DNA from: Sepiola atlantica
Taxonomy: Eukaryota > Mollusca > Cephalopoda > Sepiida > Sepiolidae
DNA length: 64,000 bases
NCBI GenBank assembly: GCA_963556195.1
Contig: OY744521.1
Coordinates: 136,328,399 to 136,392,398 of the forward strand
Direction: 5' to 3'
Below the pieces are notes generated by a model. The model was not told the DNA's origin, made no database searches, and saw nothing but the letters and a program-made list of their open reading frames with translations. Positions 21,597-33,595 of this stretch are shown piece by piece. Position 1 is the first letter of the stretch, and each line of letters starts with the position of its first letter. Made by a program: the position numbers and the translations under genes.

Positions 21597-23036
21597 TTCT
21601 TGACAAGAAATGTTCTTTGGTCCGTTCATGAACTTGTTCTGTGCTGGTTATGCAAGAGCCTTGCCCCAGCATTCGACCAACTGACCATTCCTTTATTGTA
21701 AATTGTACTTATTGAGTACCTATTTTTTATGAAATGTCAGGAATTAATGTGACAATTGTTTCCTGGAAAAGGGCTACTTAGTCTGTTTTTGTACCTTTTA
21801 TATTCATATTTGTATAAGAAATTTAAAAAAACATGAGAACGATGGCAAGGGCTGGTCATTTTCTGGTGTTAGTTTATTATAAAGCATATAGCTACCTATC
21901 GTTACAATTTAAAACACCAAGAAAATATCAAGCGGGCTTGGGTGGGCCCTGTATGGGTTTTCATGCAAAAAAATATTTTTATTTCTAATTCAATAAATGG
22001 TTTTTGTTCAGGAAAAACGTTTATACTTGTCAGAAAATGTCAGGAATTTTATGTCTCGAAATTTTAATATTGTTAAGTTAGATTTTAAAGATAGCGCCCA
22101 TTGACCCATTTCCGCAAGGCTAATTTTGGTAAACTTTTTATCTGAAAGACAGGTTATTCATGCCCAATATCCAAGTTTAAAACCTTTGTTAGCAATTTTT
22201 TTGAGGTTCAGCCACATTTTGACTGGACTATTGGAGGTCTTTAAAGTTTAGGATTTCAAATTTCTCATTCAGACATAATCTACACGGGTCGTCTAAATTT
22301 CTACAGGTACTGGCCTGTCGTATTATTTTCCATTCAGTTATTGGTGAGCGTCCGTTTTCTTTGAGCTCCTAATAATGATTTGCTAGTGCTGTTTTAATTC
22401 GACGTTCGTTGTTTGTAAATGTGCTTTTGTGGTCGTAATATATGGTTTTAAAATTTAGTGAGGTCATACCCACATAGTACTTCTTGTTATGAAATGGAAA
22501 ACAACTGCCTGCACAAAATTTACCTTATGTTAACAATACATAATAAATAAATAAATAAATAATCTAAATTAAACTAAAACCTAAAAACTTAAAAACTAAA
22601 ACCTAAAATAGAAATACAAGCAAGAACGTGTTAAATTAAGGTCGTCCGTTATATTGATACAACAAAGAAACAGGGATAGACGACCTTATAGAAAACAGAA
22701 CAATAGAATAGGAACTAAGAAGTAAAATCAACCGAACCTTTGTTTGTGAGAAGCCCAACGATTGGCTAAGAGAACAAAAATGAATTTTATTGGTTAACTA
22801 GCTAGACGTGTATATAGCAATTTTTTGAGGCAAAACTAACTCCATGCATTTTATCCCTCCGATTCCCTCCGGGTATGAAACGCGGAAGCTTCTGTGCAGC
22901 TTAATTGCCATAAATATATTTTCATAACTTACTACCTAGTTCTACTCACGTATCGAGCATTGTTGAAGTAAATACTGAAAATTAATACATAAAAAATTAT
23001 ATCTCCTTTTAACATTTTATGTAGATACATGAAATA

Positions 23037-23040
<4 letters not shown>

Positions 23041-23085
<45 letters not shown>
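23041..23085. repeat. (TA)n microsatellite
   Basis: TA run of about 45 bp. Confidence 0.95.
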
Positions 23086-23088
<3 letters not shown>

Positions 23089-23655
23089 GTAAATAACTTT
23101 CTTTTATTTAGAAATGTTAGAATTGAAAATTTTCTCTCTTTTTTTCTGATCCAACATTTTTCTAACATCTACTTTTGACAGAAATACGCAAAAACTACAA
23201 AACAGGATTCTTTGCGACATTTGTTTTTCCATTTTTTGGTTTTAGTTTTTATGAGCCTGAACAAATGACGTGGATTTTACTGCTTGGCCGGTCATCGTTG
23301 TTTTATGCATTTATGTACAAAAAAAACAAAGGAAACCATTATCTACATTGCGGAATAATTACTTATTCATGTTCGAATGAAATTAATCTTTTACTGTCCG
23401 AGTTGGAAAAAGCATCCAAAACGTATTTAAAAACATATTTGTCATGAATATTGTTTCTAAGGATAAACCAAATCTAAAGCTGCTTTAAAATAAATGGTGT
23501 ACGAGATGCTTAATGGATGCAAACGCGGACTACCGAATTGATTAAGCTGAGTTCCAATCAGATCGATCAAATGCACAATATGTAATACCATTGTCAAAGA
23601 TATAAAAAAATCATTTCCGACTATAGATAATGATAGCAACTTCTGTTCATGTACA

Positions 23656-23661
<6 letters not shown>

Positions 23662-23692
<31 letters not shown>
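23662..23692. repeat. (TA)n microsatellite
   Basis: TA run of about 31 bp. Confidence 0.95.
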
Positions 23693-23695
<3 letters not shown>

Positions 23696-24180
23696 CGTGC
23701 ATTAAATAACACCAAAAGGGTCGATATGCCGTAAAAAAACAAGGATCTAACAAAATTGAAAATATGCGTTCTCTTTTGAATTTACATCCAAAAATTTGTT
23801 GTCACTAAAAAGACGATAACCTTAGATTTCAGTTTAAAATTTCATGTGCCGGCGTTATTAGGTTTGAGGTGCTCCTTTCCCGTGATCGTCGTTCGTAGTG
23901 TCTTTATCGATACAACTTGTCGTCTGTGTATAGGTCACCAGTTAGGATTTCGTCTTCGTCTAACGTGTGATGAAATGCTGACTACGAATGACGTAAATAT
24001 TTATATTTATGTATTAAGTGTACAATAACCGGCCGGTTCGTTGTTTCATAAATTCTACGGTGTTTAATTATATTTCCTTGTCCAAATGGTTATGAGTGGA
24101 CCGTCATACATGGACACCTGTATGTTTCGTGTCTTCAGCCGACTGATTTAACTGACTGTATGGCTTATATCATATAATTC

Positions 24181-24423
24181 TGTAACGTCTGATGTTTACA
24201 CGTTGTTATCGGTTTAATAACAACTCAAAAATGAAGAAAGGACGAAGTAGAACATTTAACAAATTTATTTAACAAAAACACCGATTAAATGAAATGTAGA
24301 AACCGCTGAACGCGAGATGCTTAAATCTGATCAAGTGGTCGTTGTGTTTACTTTTTAATTGTCATGGGAGACGACTCTTTTTATCCAAGCGAATTAATTC
24401 TGTTTTGTTAGATTGCCCTAACA
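24181..24423 (-). repeat. 3' LTR of the old gypsy element (243 bp)
   Basis: Shares long stretches with 28435-28706, including cgttgttatcggtttaataa and gattaaatgaaatgtagaaa. Ends TG...CA on the plus strand (tgtaacgtct to cctaaca). Confidence 0.85.
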
Positions 24424-24712
24424 TTTCCCCGTCTTTAACTGTACCGAGCGCACTTGGCGTTAACTTGGAGGTGCTTTACTCGAGTGCGACTGCTCTTTGG
24501 CCAACTCCTGTGAAGTCTTCCACAATTCCGATTTGTATTTATCTGCATGGGAGGTGATGGAGATGGTAATTTGAATGTGTTCATTAACAGATCGAACGGA
24601 ATGGTTGTTCGGTTTTGAACTAAGTTGTCTCCAGTCTATCTGGGACGTAACTGGATTTTGTGCCGTGCCCAGAATTGACTCCTGACTTAAACATCATATA
24701 GGAATTATCCAT

Positions 24713-25650
24713 TTATTTTGCGCATGATGCCCGGTACCCAGTTTGACATGTCAGATCTGAAATTCCGAGCAATACTGGTGTGCCAACTGCAAATACTTTT
24801 GTTTTGTTAGGGCTTGGTTGTTGCCTTTGTCTCTGGGGCCGTAAAGCGTCCAGTGTGGTACAGAGTTTTCGTCCTATGAGTGCCTCTGCTGGTGACAGAC
24901 TATTCTTCACAGCACCATTTGGTGTTATTCGATATGAAAGGAGCAAAGCATGTAGTATCTCCTCTGTTGTTCCCTCCCCCTTGCTTTGAGTAGTGCCCGT
25001 TTGAATGTGTCTACAAACCTTTCGGCTGTCCATTGGATTGAGGATTATAGGGTGGCTACCGGACGTGTGTTATGCAACACGATTTGCAGAATTTTTGAAA
25101 TGACTCAGACGTGAATTGTGATCCGTTGTCTGAGACTAAAGTCTCGGGCAAACCGTTTTGACCAAATAGCCGCCTGAGTACTGTTACTGTAGACTGAGTG
25201 TCAGTCTGTTGCATTGTAAAAACTTCTAGCCATTTGGAATGGGCATCCACAACCACCAGAAAACTAAGGCCATTGATAGGGCCAGCAAAGTCTACGTGTA
25301 TTCTGGACCATAGTCGCTCTGGGTATGTCCAGCGAGAATCAACAATCCGAGGTGAATTCTTCTGTGATTCCATGTATAAAACGTTTGACAGTACGCTCAA
25401 TGTCTGTGTCTATGTTAGGCCAATAGATCACACTGCGGGATAGTGATTTCTAGTCAATTAATGCATGGATGGCCCGAATGTAGTTGTTTAAGGACTACTT
25501 TTATGAGCTTAGCGGGAACAGCAACACGATCTGCAAATATCAAACAACCATCAATGACAGAAAGAGAGCCACTGAGGCGTTTGAACTGTTGAAGGTTTCC
25601 CGTGAGGTTAGTAGGCCATGAATGTTGGAGAAATCTGCACACTTTTTGTG
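24713..25650 (-). pseudogene. Integrase remnant of old gypsy element
   Basis: Minus-strand frames give RIHVDFAGPINGLSFLVVVDA (first catalytic Asp), ETLVSDNGSQFTSESFQKFC (second Asp) and, further down, ALLLSYRITPNGAVKNSLSPAEALIG, the usual post-catalytic segment. The zinc-binding region lies near 25400-25650, with QLHSGHPCI visible. Stops and frameshifts separate the parts, and the third catalytic residue falls in the damaged gap near 25040. Confidence 0.8.
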
Positions 25651-25918
25651 TCATTGAATCTTGTTGTTTCTTGCTTTATATCAATCCTTGTCACTGGAAT
25701 TGTCTGGATACAATTAGTGGGCGTGTGTTGGAAATCGTCCTCAATGGCAGCGATGATAGTGTTGTCGTCTAAAACTGATTGTGCACTGATGAGTCGTGAC
25801 AAGGCATCAGCTTGGCCGAATTCTGTTGTCTAGCGGTACTGCATATAGAAATCGTACTCCAGTAGAATGATTGCCCACCGTGGCAATCGGCTGGTTGGGT
25901 ATACTGGAATACCCTTTT

Positions 25919-27130
25919 TTAGCCAACTATTAAAAGTAGTGACTTGTGGTCTGTCAGAAATGTAAAGTGACGCCAGAACAACACCTTATGAAATTTCTTC
26001 ACAGCAAAAATCAGTGTCAGTGCTTCTTTTTCCACTTGACTGTAATTGCGTTCAGCGGGTGTCAGGGATCTGGCTGCATGCATGATAGCTTTCTGAGTTC
26101 TATCTGTGAATATATGCGAGATCACTGCTCCCACGCCATGATTTGATGCATCCGCTGCCACGACTATTTTCTTATTTAGATTAAAATGTGTGAGAGCTAA
26201 TGAGTGCTTTGATTTTATCAAATAATATCTAACAGCCCACGAGCCAGGACTATTTTGCGTCTTTTGTCAACAGTTTGTTAGTGGTGATTTGATTTGATGG
26301 AGTGAAGGCAAGAAACTACCGTAGTAGCTCACCATTCCCAGACTGCTAATGTCCGATGGGGATGGTATGTGTTGAATGGCTGCCACATTAACAGAATCCT
26401 GATGACGACCTTGACGATCAAAGATAAATCCCAAGTATTTTATGGAAGGTAAATAAAAATAGCACTTTTCTGGCTGGAGCTGGAAACCAAAGTCTTGGAT
26501 GCGGGTTCGGACCTTGCTGATCCGTTTTGTCAACTGCTGGTTGGATTGCCCAACAACAATGATGTCATCTAAGTACGCAGTTGCACCCTCTACGCTAGCG
26601 AGCATTGTGGCAATGATCTGCTTAAATGTTGCAGGGCCTGTTTTTACGCCAAAACACAAACGAGTGAGTTGAAATAATGCACGGTGTGTGTTTATAGTAA
26701 GCAGCTCCCTGGAGGTTTCTGCCACTTCGACTTGCAGATAAGCTTCTGTGAGGTCTAATTTTGCAAAGCAGGTGCCACTATTAAGTATGGTGAAGAGATC
26801 ATCTGGGATTGACAATGGGTATTGGTGATCCTCTATTGCTGCGTTGAAAAATCAGCACACATCCGAATTGAACCATCGCCTTTTTTACTACTACAATGGA
26901 TGCTGCCCACCGTGAATATGTCACCAGTATTATACTTCCTGATACACACGTGGCAATGCATCGTATTGCACTGTGTGTTTTGGTCGGAAAACAGGCTTAG
27001 AAAATGTTTTAAGGGACAGTGTGGCCTCTGCCTGAGTGAAGCGTCCCAAGTTGTTTGTGAAGACTAGAGAAAATTGTTTTATGATGTCTTTGGTCAGGTC
27101 GATAATTCTGCTCTGAGATGACGATCTGGA
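25919..27130 (-). pseudogene. Reverse transcriptase and RNase H remnant of old gypsy element
   Basis: The best preserved frame (26267-26815, 182 aa) has CFAKLDLTEAYLQVEV, LCFGVKTGPATFKQI and the active site AYLDDIIVVG, followed by the thumb (IKYLGFIFDRQG). The next frame (25919-26221) is RNase H with AADASNHGVGAVI, EKEALTLIFAVKKF and LTDHKSL. The N-terminal RT part (IRMCADFST, about 26850) is in another frame. It resembles the K02A2.6-like group of animal gypsy elements. Confidence 0.85.
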
Positions 27131-27179
27131 TACCACCTCACATATCTGGTTGATTGCAATGTCGAGAAGACCTAGTAAC

Positions 27180-28110
27180 TCGATAAATCAAGTCCCAGCA
27201 AATTATGGCATGAGTTTGCTATGTATACGGTACCCGACATCGTTGTGTCCTTCATTTTAATGGTAGCGGGTAATTTGCCCGTGATGTGAACACAGTCTCA
27301 AGAAGCACTGTGTGCTACCTGACTTGTGAGATAAGTGTAATATCAGAGGCAGTATCAACTTGCAGTTGAACAGGATGGTCATTCAATTGTACGGCAACAT
27401 ATTTTCGGTTTGATTTTTGGTTTGGAAGAAAAGTTCCTATCAGACTGTTTGTATTTGTTTTGTTATGTTGTCGGTGTCTCTAATTTGAGGCTTGTCTATT
27501 ATGTGTTTTCTTGTTCTTAAGAGGTGCAAAATCGCTCTTTATGTTCCAGTCGATTGCAGCTGCGACAACGGTGTGTCTTGACTATACAGTTTCGTACAAA
27601 ATACCAGCTGCTACAGTTCAAGCACATAACAAAATATAACAAGCTTTCTCTTTTAGTTCGGATCCATTTATTTACATAGTTCAAGCAAGCGGTTGAGAGC
27701 TTGACAGATGTTGAAGTCGGTGAGGTGGGCCGACGTTGTTTTTGAACTGTGTCAACCGTGAATGCTGCTATTTTTTCACCATAGTTGAATCATGCTTTAA
27801 AGTGACGAGACGTTCGCATTCCACGGCGATTTGTTGCCATGTTATTTCTGGATTTTGCTCTATTTTTGACAGAACCCGTATGCGAATATCTGCCTCCCCC
27901 CGCCGATCTCAAACCACACACAAAAAAATAAACATTTGAATTGAGCGTCTGTGATGGAAGATATTTTAAACCGTTCACATTCTCTGTTCATAATGTCTGC
28001 ATAAGTTGAGAAATCGGTCGAATCAGACTTCGTTATGCTGAGACAATTGAAACGCATATTAAAAAACGAAATCTGCTCACCGAAAATCTGCCTCAGAGTC
28101 TCCACCGTGT
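27180..28110 (-). pseudogene. Gag, zinc knuckle and protease remnant of old gypsy element
   Basis: A broken Gag frame (27790-28105) includes ETLRQIFGEQISFFNMRFNC. Further down the minus strand, near 27540-27620, is a knuckle-like CRSCNRLEHKERFC. Near 27350-27420 a protease segment VQLQVDTASDITLIS shows DTA in place of DTG/DSG, a variant I associate with this gypsy group. No single frame covers the region. Confidence 0.65.
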
Positions 28111-28434
28111 CGTCGAAGTTGTAATCATGTGAGTGCTTAGGTAGTATGTAGTTTGCATATCGATCGTGTTCCGACGTCCCAAGCTTCCGGAGCAGAAGTC
28201 TGACATTTCAGTCGTCAGCTTAGAACGTCGAACGTCGATTTAGCCATTGGGTCGTAATTAAATTCGGTGATTGATTGTGCAACTGATTCTGCCGATGTCG
28301 TAAGCTTTGTTTCCAAAGGTGTTGAGAATCTCTCTGAAAATAATTCCATCAAACGTTATTGTTGTTGCATTAATTGCTGTATGGTGCAGTCCATCTTTGA
28401 AAATTCGCGTTCTAAAAACTATTCCCATCGCCAA

Positions 28435-28706
28435 TGTTACATCTGATGCTTAGACGTTGTTATCGGTTTAATAACAACTCAAAAATGAAGAAATGACAAA
28501 GTAGAACAGTTAACAAATTTATTTTCAAAAATCACCGATTAAATGAAATGTAGAAACCGCTAGACGCGAGATACTAAAGTCTGATCAAGAGATCGTTGTT
28601 CACTTTTCGACTGTCATGGAAGACGACTATCTTATCCAAGGGCGATAACTCTTTTCTTTTGTCCGAGGAAAACAACTCTATTCTGTTTGGTTAGGTTTCC
28701 CTAACA
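28435..28706 (-). repeat. 5' LTR of the old gypsy element (272 bp)
   Basis: Homologous to 24181-24423 with many substitutions and about 29 extra bases near its right end (gtccgaggaaaacaactc region). Confidence 0.85.
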
Positions 28707-29875
28707 AAGTCTAACTTAACACGTGATCTTATTCAACCAATCAAAGCTTTGTTTCTCTCATCACCCGCCTTCACAATAACAAAACAATGTGAATTAATGC
28801 TGAAATAACGATAATAATTACTTTCAGTATTTCAAATTATTAATTCGAAAAATATATCGACAGGAACCTCGCGTATATGGATATTCTTTAAGATGCGTCA
28901 ATTCAATCTGTATTCTTTTACGACAGAAATACTATTTCAAATTGAAGGGTGATTGACGTCCAGAGCCTTCTATAGAAATGAAAGGACACATCTAAAAACG
29001 TTTTCTTCAATAATTGCAATAGCTTATAGTTTAAGAAATTATAGACACGTTATTAATGGCATATACAACGCACAGTCAGGTCAGACGCACCTCATATTAA
29101 GTAAGTGGATTAATACTAAGTGTGGTGAAAAGTATGTTATGTGTGTTTTGGAATTTAATTAAGAACAAGTTGATGGAATTCGAATGCAATATTGTAAGAT
29201 TTTTAAGTTTAAAAAACATGATTTGTGAGTTAGTTAAGGTATGCTCAAAAACAAGCAACTGAATAGATGCAAAAACAAATAATTGAATAGCTACGGAATG
29301 AGAACACGCCGGAGAGGATTTTGTGACTGGATAGCGAGGACGTCTTCCGTGCTTTCTCCTACTAAGGAGGGGTCGGGGCCCACACAGTATAAGAATTAGA
29401 GCACTGTGACAAAAACACTGTAACATCACATAATGTAAGTAATAAAAATGTCCTTTGCGTTTTCCGAGTCTTCATTAGTAAACCTGCCTGCGAGGGAAAG
29501 ATGCTTCCAGAAATGCTAGAAGAATTCTTTAACTGAAAGATAAGTAAGTGTTTCCCTTTTAGTCTTATGTAACGTTCCCCTTCCCCATCAAGGCAAAGGT
29601 GCGAACATGTTGCAATATATTGCGGATTCTGGCGAGGTGAAAATGATCGCCCTTGTTAAAGTGATGGCTCTTAGTAGTTAATATTAGCGCTAAGAGAGGC
29701 TCCAAATCTATTCATATTATATAGAGAACTGTGGAGAAGAATCGTTCGAGCCGATGTTCATTTAACAGATGGGGGGGGATTGTGCGTGTAAAAGGTTTCA
29801 ACCGGTGAAAACAAAACCATAGCAAAAACACCACCGCGTGAACAGAAACTGCAAGAAACTTCATAAGCTGCCCCC
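28707..29875. other. Intergenic, no recognised gene
   Basis: No family recognised. At 29224-29500 there is a TATA-like gtataagaa and an AATAAA with a TG...CA span, which might be a solo LTR, but no second copy or target duplication is seen. Confidence 0.4.
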
Positions 29876-30228
29876 ACCACCACCAAAGAAAATGGCGCCA
29901 TCCTAGGCTGACACCACACAAAATATTTGTAGAGATTCAAGAAGGATGAGAAGACCAAGGAGGGGCAGCACAAACCAAACCTCCACTGGAAGAGTGCCGA
30001 GAGTGCTGGGACCTTGAAGAGGCTTATTGCCACCCAAATCCCAGAGAAAACTAATGGTTCTTACCAGCGAGAAATCAATGGTAAGTGGCTGTTACGATAC
30101 CGCAAGGTCATTTGCGGTTGTTATCAAAAAGAGATGGATAGTACTAGAAATCTAGGGAGGCGTGTTGTCACTCAGACTCCAGGGAACATCACTGACAATG
30201 ACCTGTGTGATAATTCCTAGTAAGTACA

Positions 30229-30312
<84 letters not shown>
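29876..30312 (+). repeat. Unidentified retroposon unit, copy 1, with (AAT)n tail
   Basis: Shares order and sequence with 30313-30785: taggctgac.ccac, aacctccactggaagag, ctgggaccttg, ccgcaaggtcat, gttgtcactc.gactccaggg and gtgtgataa.tcctag. It ends in a pure (AAT)n tract at 30228-30312. A common body ending in simple repeats suggests a 3' end of a LINE or SINE. No RT motif is visible. Confidence 0.7.
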
Positions 30313-30684
30313 CGGGGAAAATACAACCGCACGAATGAGGCGCAAGCATAGGCTGACGCCACAAAAATTATGGACTGAGGGTCGAGGAGGGAAAGCGCAC
30401 ACCAGACCTCCACTGGAAGAGCGCGGACAGCTCTGGGACCTTGGGAAGGCTTGTTGCCACTCGGGCCCCAGAGGGGACCAATGACCCTTATCAGCGGGAA
30501 ATCGTTGGTAGGTGGCTGTTGCGATTACCGCAAGGTCATCAGCGGTGATGAACGAAAAGAGGTGGAGCATACTGGAGGCCTGAGGAGACTTGTTGTCACT
30601 CGGACTCCAGGGAATACCACAGGTTGTCGGCAGTGGGCGACCACTGACGATGACCAGTGTGATAACTCCTAGTGAGTAAATAAA

Positions 30685-30715
<31 letters not shown>

Positions 30716-30721
30716 TAATAA

Positions 30722-30752
<31 letters not shown>

Positions 30753-30785
30753 AAGAAGAAGAAGAAGAAGAAGAAGAAGAAGAAA
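30313..30785 (+). repeat. Unidentified retroposon unit, copy 2, with (AAAT)n(AAT)n(AAG)n tail
   Basis: Second, less degraded copy of the 29876-30312 unit, directly following its tail in the same orientation. It has an extra cacaggttgtcggcagtggg segment near 30620. Tail: AAAT repeats 30677-30702, AAT 30702-30723, AAG 30724-30784. The Leu/Phe/Tyr-run frames on the other strand are translations of the tails. Confidence 0.7.
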
Positions 30786-31774
30786 TTAACTAACACTTCT
30801 ACCCAATCATGACTGACAGAGCGAGAACCGTCTACCCTCGTGTATTAAATAAAGAATTCTGTTCAAAATCACGTATGGTTTCCTGAGTTCGAAAGTAAGA
30901 GGTTATACCGACTGAAACGTTGTATAAATAGCAAAATATGAATAGTAGTCCGAATAATTCAACTAATACATGAGCATGAGTCTTTAACAAGATATATAAT
31001 CATTTTTAAATTATATTTTTCTCAAATTTTAAAATTTACAGAAATTCTAAAAAAAATGAGAAATACTTCTAGATACGTCCACGAATCTCTATAAAAGGTC
31101 CGGTCTGTCAGTTGTCCGTCACACTAAGGTTTGAACTTGCATTTTCATCGCTATACGCACAGATCGAATGGACGCATCTTTAGAATAGTCCTTCTTGTTC
31201 AGAGTATCAAAGAACTGTTTTGTAATCTTAACATTATAAGAAAGAAAAGAATAAGAAACATGAATTATAGGTGCAATATTTGTAAATGTCTTTATGGGCA
31301 CATGCCAAGATTACAAAGAAGAAATATAATATAATAGATGGTTAAGGTGCGTGTCATTTTTCACATGAGTGAATCACAAGATGGTATAGATAGGAATATG
31401 ATGACACAATCTATATATTAATGCTGGTGTACCGTTTTTGTCATGCTTCGGCATGAAAAGTGTGCGTGGATGGGTAAGAGGATAAACTGATAAAATACAA
31501 AGAAGGAATGAATGGACAATTCTAGAATTCGCAGCAAACAAATGCGAGCTGATATTATCAACAATTTAAAATAAAAAAATATTTCCCTTTGATAATTTTT
31601 TAAATGCTACGTAAGCTCATCAACAATGTTAAAAATTCTATTACATCACTTTTTTATAGCTAACATTTATTTTACGGAAGAAACATTAACAGTAATAGTG
31701 AAAAATGCAGTTAGAATGGATAAATAATGAAACATAAAAAAATATGTTTCGGGATTTTTTAGATGAGGGTTGAT

Positions 31775-31987
31775 AATTCGTAGAATTTAGTATATTCGGA
31801 CTACTGTTCTCATCTTGGGTGATTTTATCACAACGTTTCGGCCGATGAAACCTCCGACCTTCTTCAGGTGTACTTTGTCGAACTCGGGAATCTTTCTGTC
31901 GAGTTCGACAGGTTACATCGGTCAAAACGGTGTGATAAAACACCCAAGATGAGAACAGTAGTCCGAATATACCAAATTCTACGAATT
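31775..31987. repeat. Foldback repeat with hammerhead-like motif
   Basis: Arms of about 60 bp: from aattcgtagaattt at 31775 to about 31836, and from about 31920 to 31987, including ctgttctcatcttgggtg and its exact complement cacccaagatgagaacag. The 80-bp loop includes a second small inverted repeat (gtcgaactcggg/gagttcgac). On the minus strand 31867-31836 reads CTGAAGA, a GGTC/GGCC stem, then GAAA. Confidence 0.75.
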
Positions 31988-32830
31988 AAAATATATATAT
32001 ATATCAAATTATTATATCGACAAATTCCGGTTCTTTTTATTGTCAATTTTATTCGATATAGAATTTTTTCTTCTTTTATTAAAATTTAAAATATTTTAGT
32101 TACCTATTTTATCAGTAGTACACGTTGCCATAAGACTGATTCACTGATGACTACATTATGGCCATTTTCAAATCCAGTGCCAATAAACACTTGTCATAAG
32201 CCGCCGTCATTATAAGTCATAAACTTTTAGTCATTAATTCATTATTTTCATGTATGTTTTATTTCATTTCATTGATTTATGACACTGTCTGATGAATGAC
32301 ATTCTAAGCTAACAAGAGAAAATAATATTTGAGATATAGATGTAGAATCGCAAGGGATTCATCAAAGATCGAAGTTAACAATTTAAAGGCAACATTTTAT
32401 TAAAACTTAAAGGAATAATAGATGTTAATCTCTCAGCTCTATTACTCACCCTAGATATCGGTCTGACAAAGATAAGTAAGAATTCACGAATAGTCGGTGT
32501 TTGTGAGATAATAATTAAAAGCAGTTTTGATCGTCCATAAAAAGTTACGCTTTTGAAAAACGTCAATTATAGATTTAGATCGCCGAGCAAGTTAAGACCG
32601 AAATAACAAGGATAGATAAAAATTGTTTCCAGAACCGAATTAACCCGTCTGTCAACAGGACGTCAGTTGTTGTAGCATACAACTCCTTATCTGAAGTAAT
32701 AAAAGTGAGGAATAAATTATGACTCGAGAACTTTCAGCCAGCAATAAAAAGAAACGTGCTTCAGTTGGTTTTATAGATTGACCGAATTCGAGAAAGGAAG
32801 GTCGATAGCGGAAATATCAATTGTTGACAG

Positions 32831-32887
32831 TTGACACCATAAAAATTAATTGAGACCATAAAAATTAGTTGACACCATAACAATTAG
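32831..32887. repeat. 19-bp tandem repeat, three copies
   Basis: ttgacaccataaaaattaa, ttgagaccataaaaattag and ttgacaccataacaattag in direct succession. Confidence 0.85.
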
Positions 32888-33595
32888 AATATCAAACTGG
32901 TAGGATACCATCCCCACACAAGTGGGAATAATTAGGGGTTCCAGTGCACGCACATACTAAAATAAAAGAAAAGCTTATATTATGAAAAAGTTGATCACTA
33001 AAATCGGGTTTGAGGAGAACTAATAGGTGTGTTACTGGAAAATTTTATTAATGAGATTTATGTTGGGGAATTACTGAAAAGACTTAAGAATTAACTAACC
33101 CCCATCACAGTTGAACCCCACTCCAGTTTTGGGCCGGTTTCAGTACAAGCAGATTTTAGCATTTCTGAAGGTATTTTTGTCTGCAACTGAACTTAGATAC
33201 TGGGTCCAAGTCGCTACTCGAAAAACTGATTTTCTGACAAAACGGTAGAGAATTTAATGGAATTCTAAATGCCAGTTTCTGGGGGAGGTTTTATTTTATA
33301 AAAACTCTGTCGACGTTTCGTATAAAAACCGTTTTCTATTGTTAAAACCGTGTTGACACTTTCTTTTTAAACCCATTTTTGCCAGGAGACGAGAGATTCG
33401 AGCCGTGTGAAAGGTTAAGACGGCCTCCTTACGACAAATCAGCTTGTGGTGGTCGAAAGGGCAACATAGTTATTCAGATTTATATCAATACCTCAGTTTG
33501 GAAACACAATTTACTAAAACGTTACTTTCTCTAATAAACTTCAGAAAATTAGTAATCCGTCTCTCCTCCCCATCTATGGGTGAAATACTAGGTTA

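Larger units (their letters stand above)
21600..24180. other. Intergenic, no recognised gene
   Basis: Contains short A-rich tandem motifs (aaataaataaat at 22545-22560; ctaaaacctaaaa near 22570-22610), two TA tracts and otherwise unassigned DNA. Frames of 60-98 codons here are driven by microsatellites or low complexity. Confidence 0.6.
24181..28706 (-). mobile_element. Old Ty3/gypsy element with both LTRs
   Basis: Two diverged LTRs flank a minus-strand gag-PR-RT-RH-IN block full of stops. The 5' LTR is 28435-28706 and the 3' LTR 24181-24423. Immediately inside, the minus strand has a purine-rich GACGGGGAAA before the 3' LTR and TTGGCGATGGGAATAG after the 5' LTR (primer-binding site). Flanking pentamers aattc (24176-24180) and aagtc (28707-28711) are a likely target duplication with one change. 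LTR divergence and broken frames show an inactive, older insertion than the 6.3-11 kb element. Confidence 0.85.
30786..33595. other. Intergenic, no recognised gene
   Basis: Apart from the foldback at 31775-31987 and a 19-bp tandem repeat at 32831-32887, I recognise nothing. Frames are at most 85 codons and unremarkable. Confidence 0.55.

Noticed and set aside
29224..29500. Possible solo LTR with gtataagaa and AATAAA
   Set aside because: TG...CA ends are easy to find by chance; no second copy or flanking duplication seen.
30152..30570. Tyr-, Leu- and Ile-run frames
   Set aside because: These are six-frame translations of the (AAT)n microsatellite.
29876..30785. CRISPR-like or other regularly spaced array
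   Set aside because: Only two long diverged units with microsatellite tails; the genome is animal-like and no spacer/repeat pattern exists anywhere in the window.
30596..30796. Phe/Leu-run frame
   Set aside because: Translation of the (AAG)n and (AAT)n tails of retroposon copy 2.
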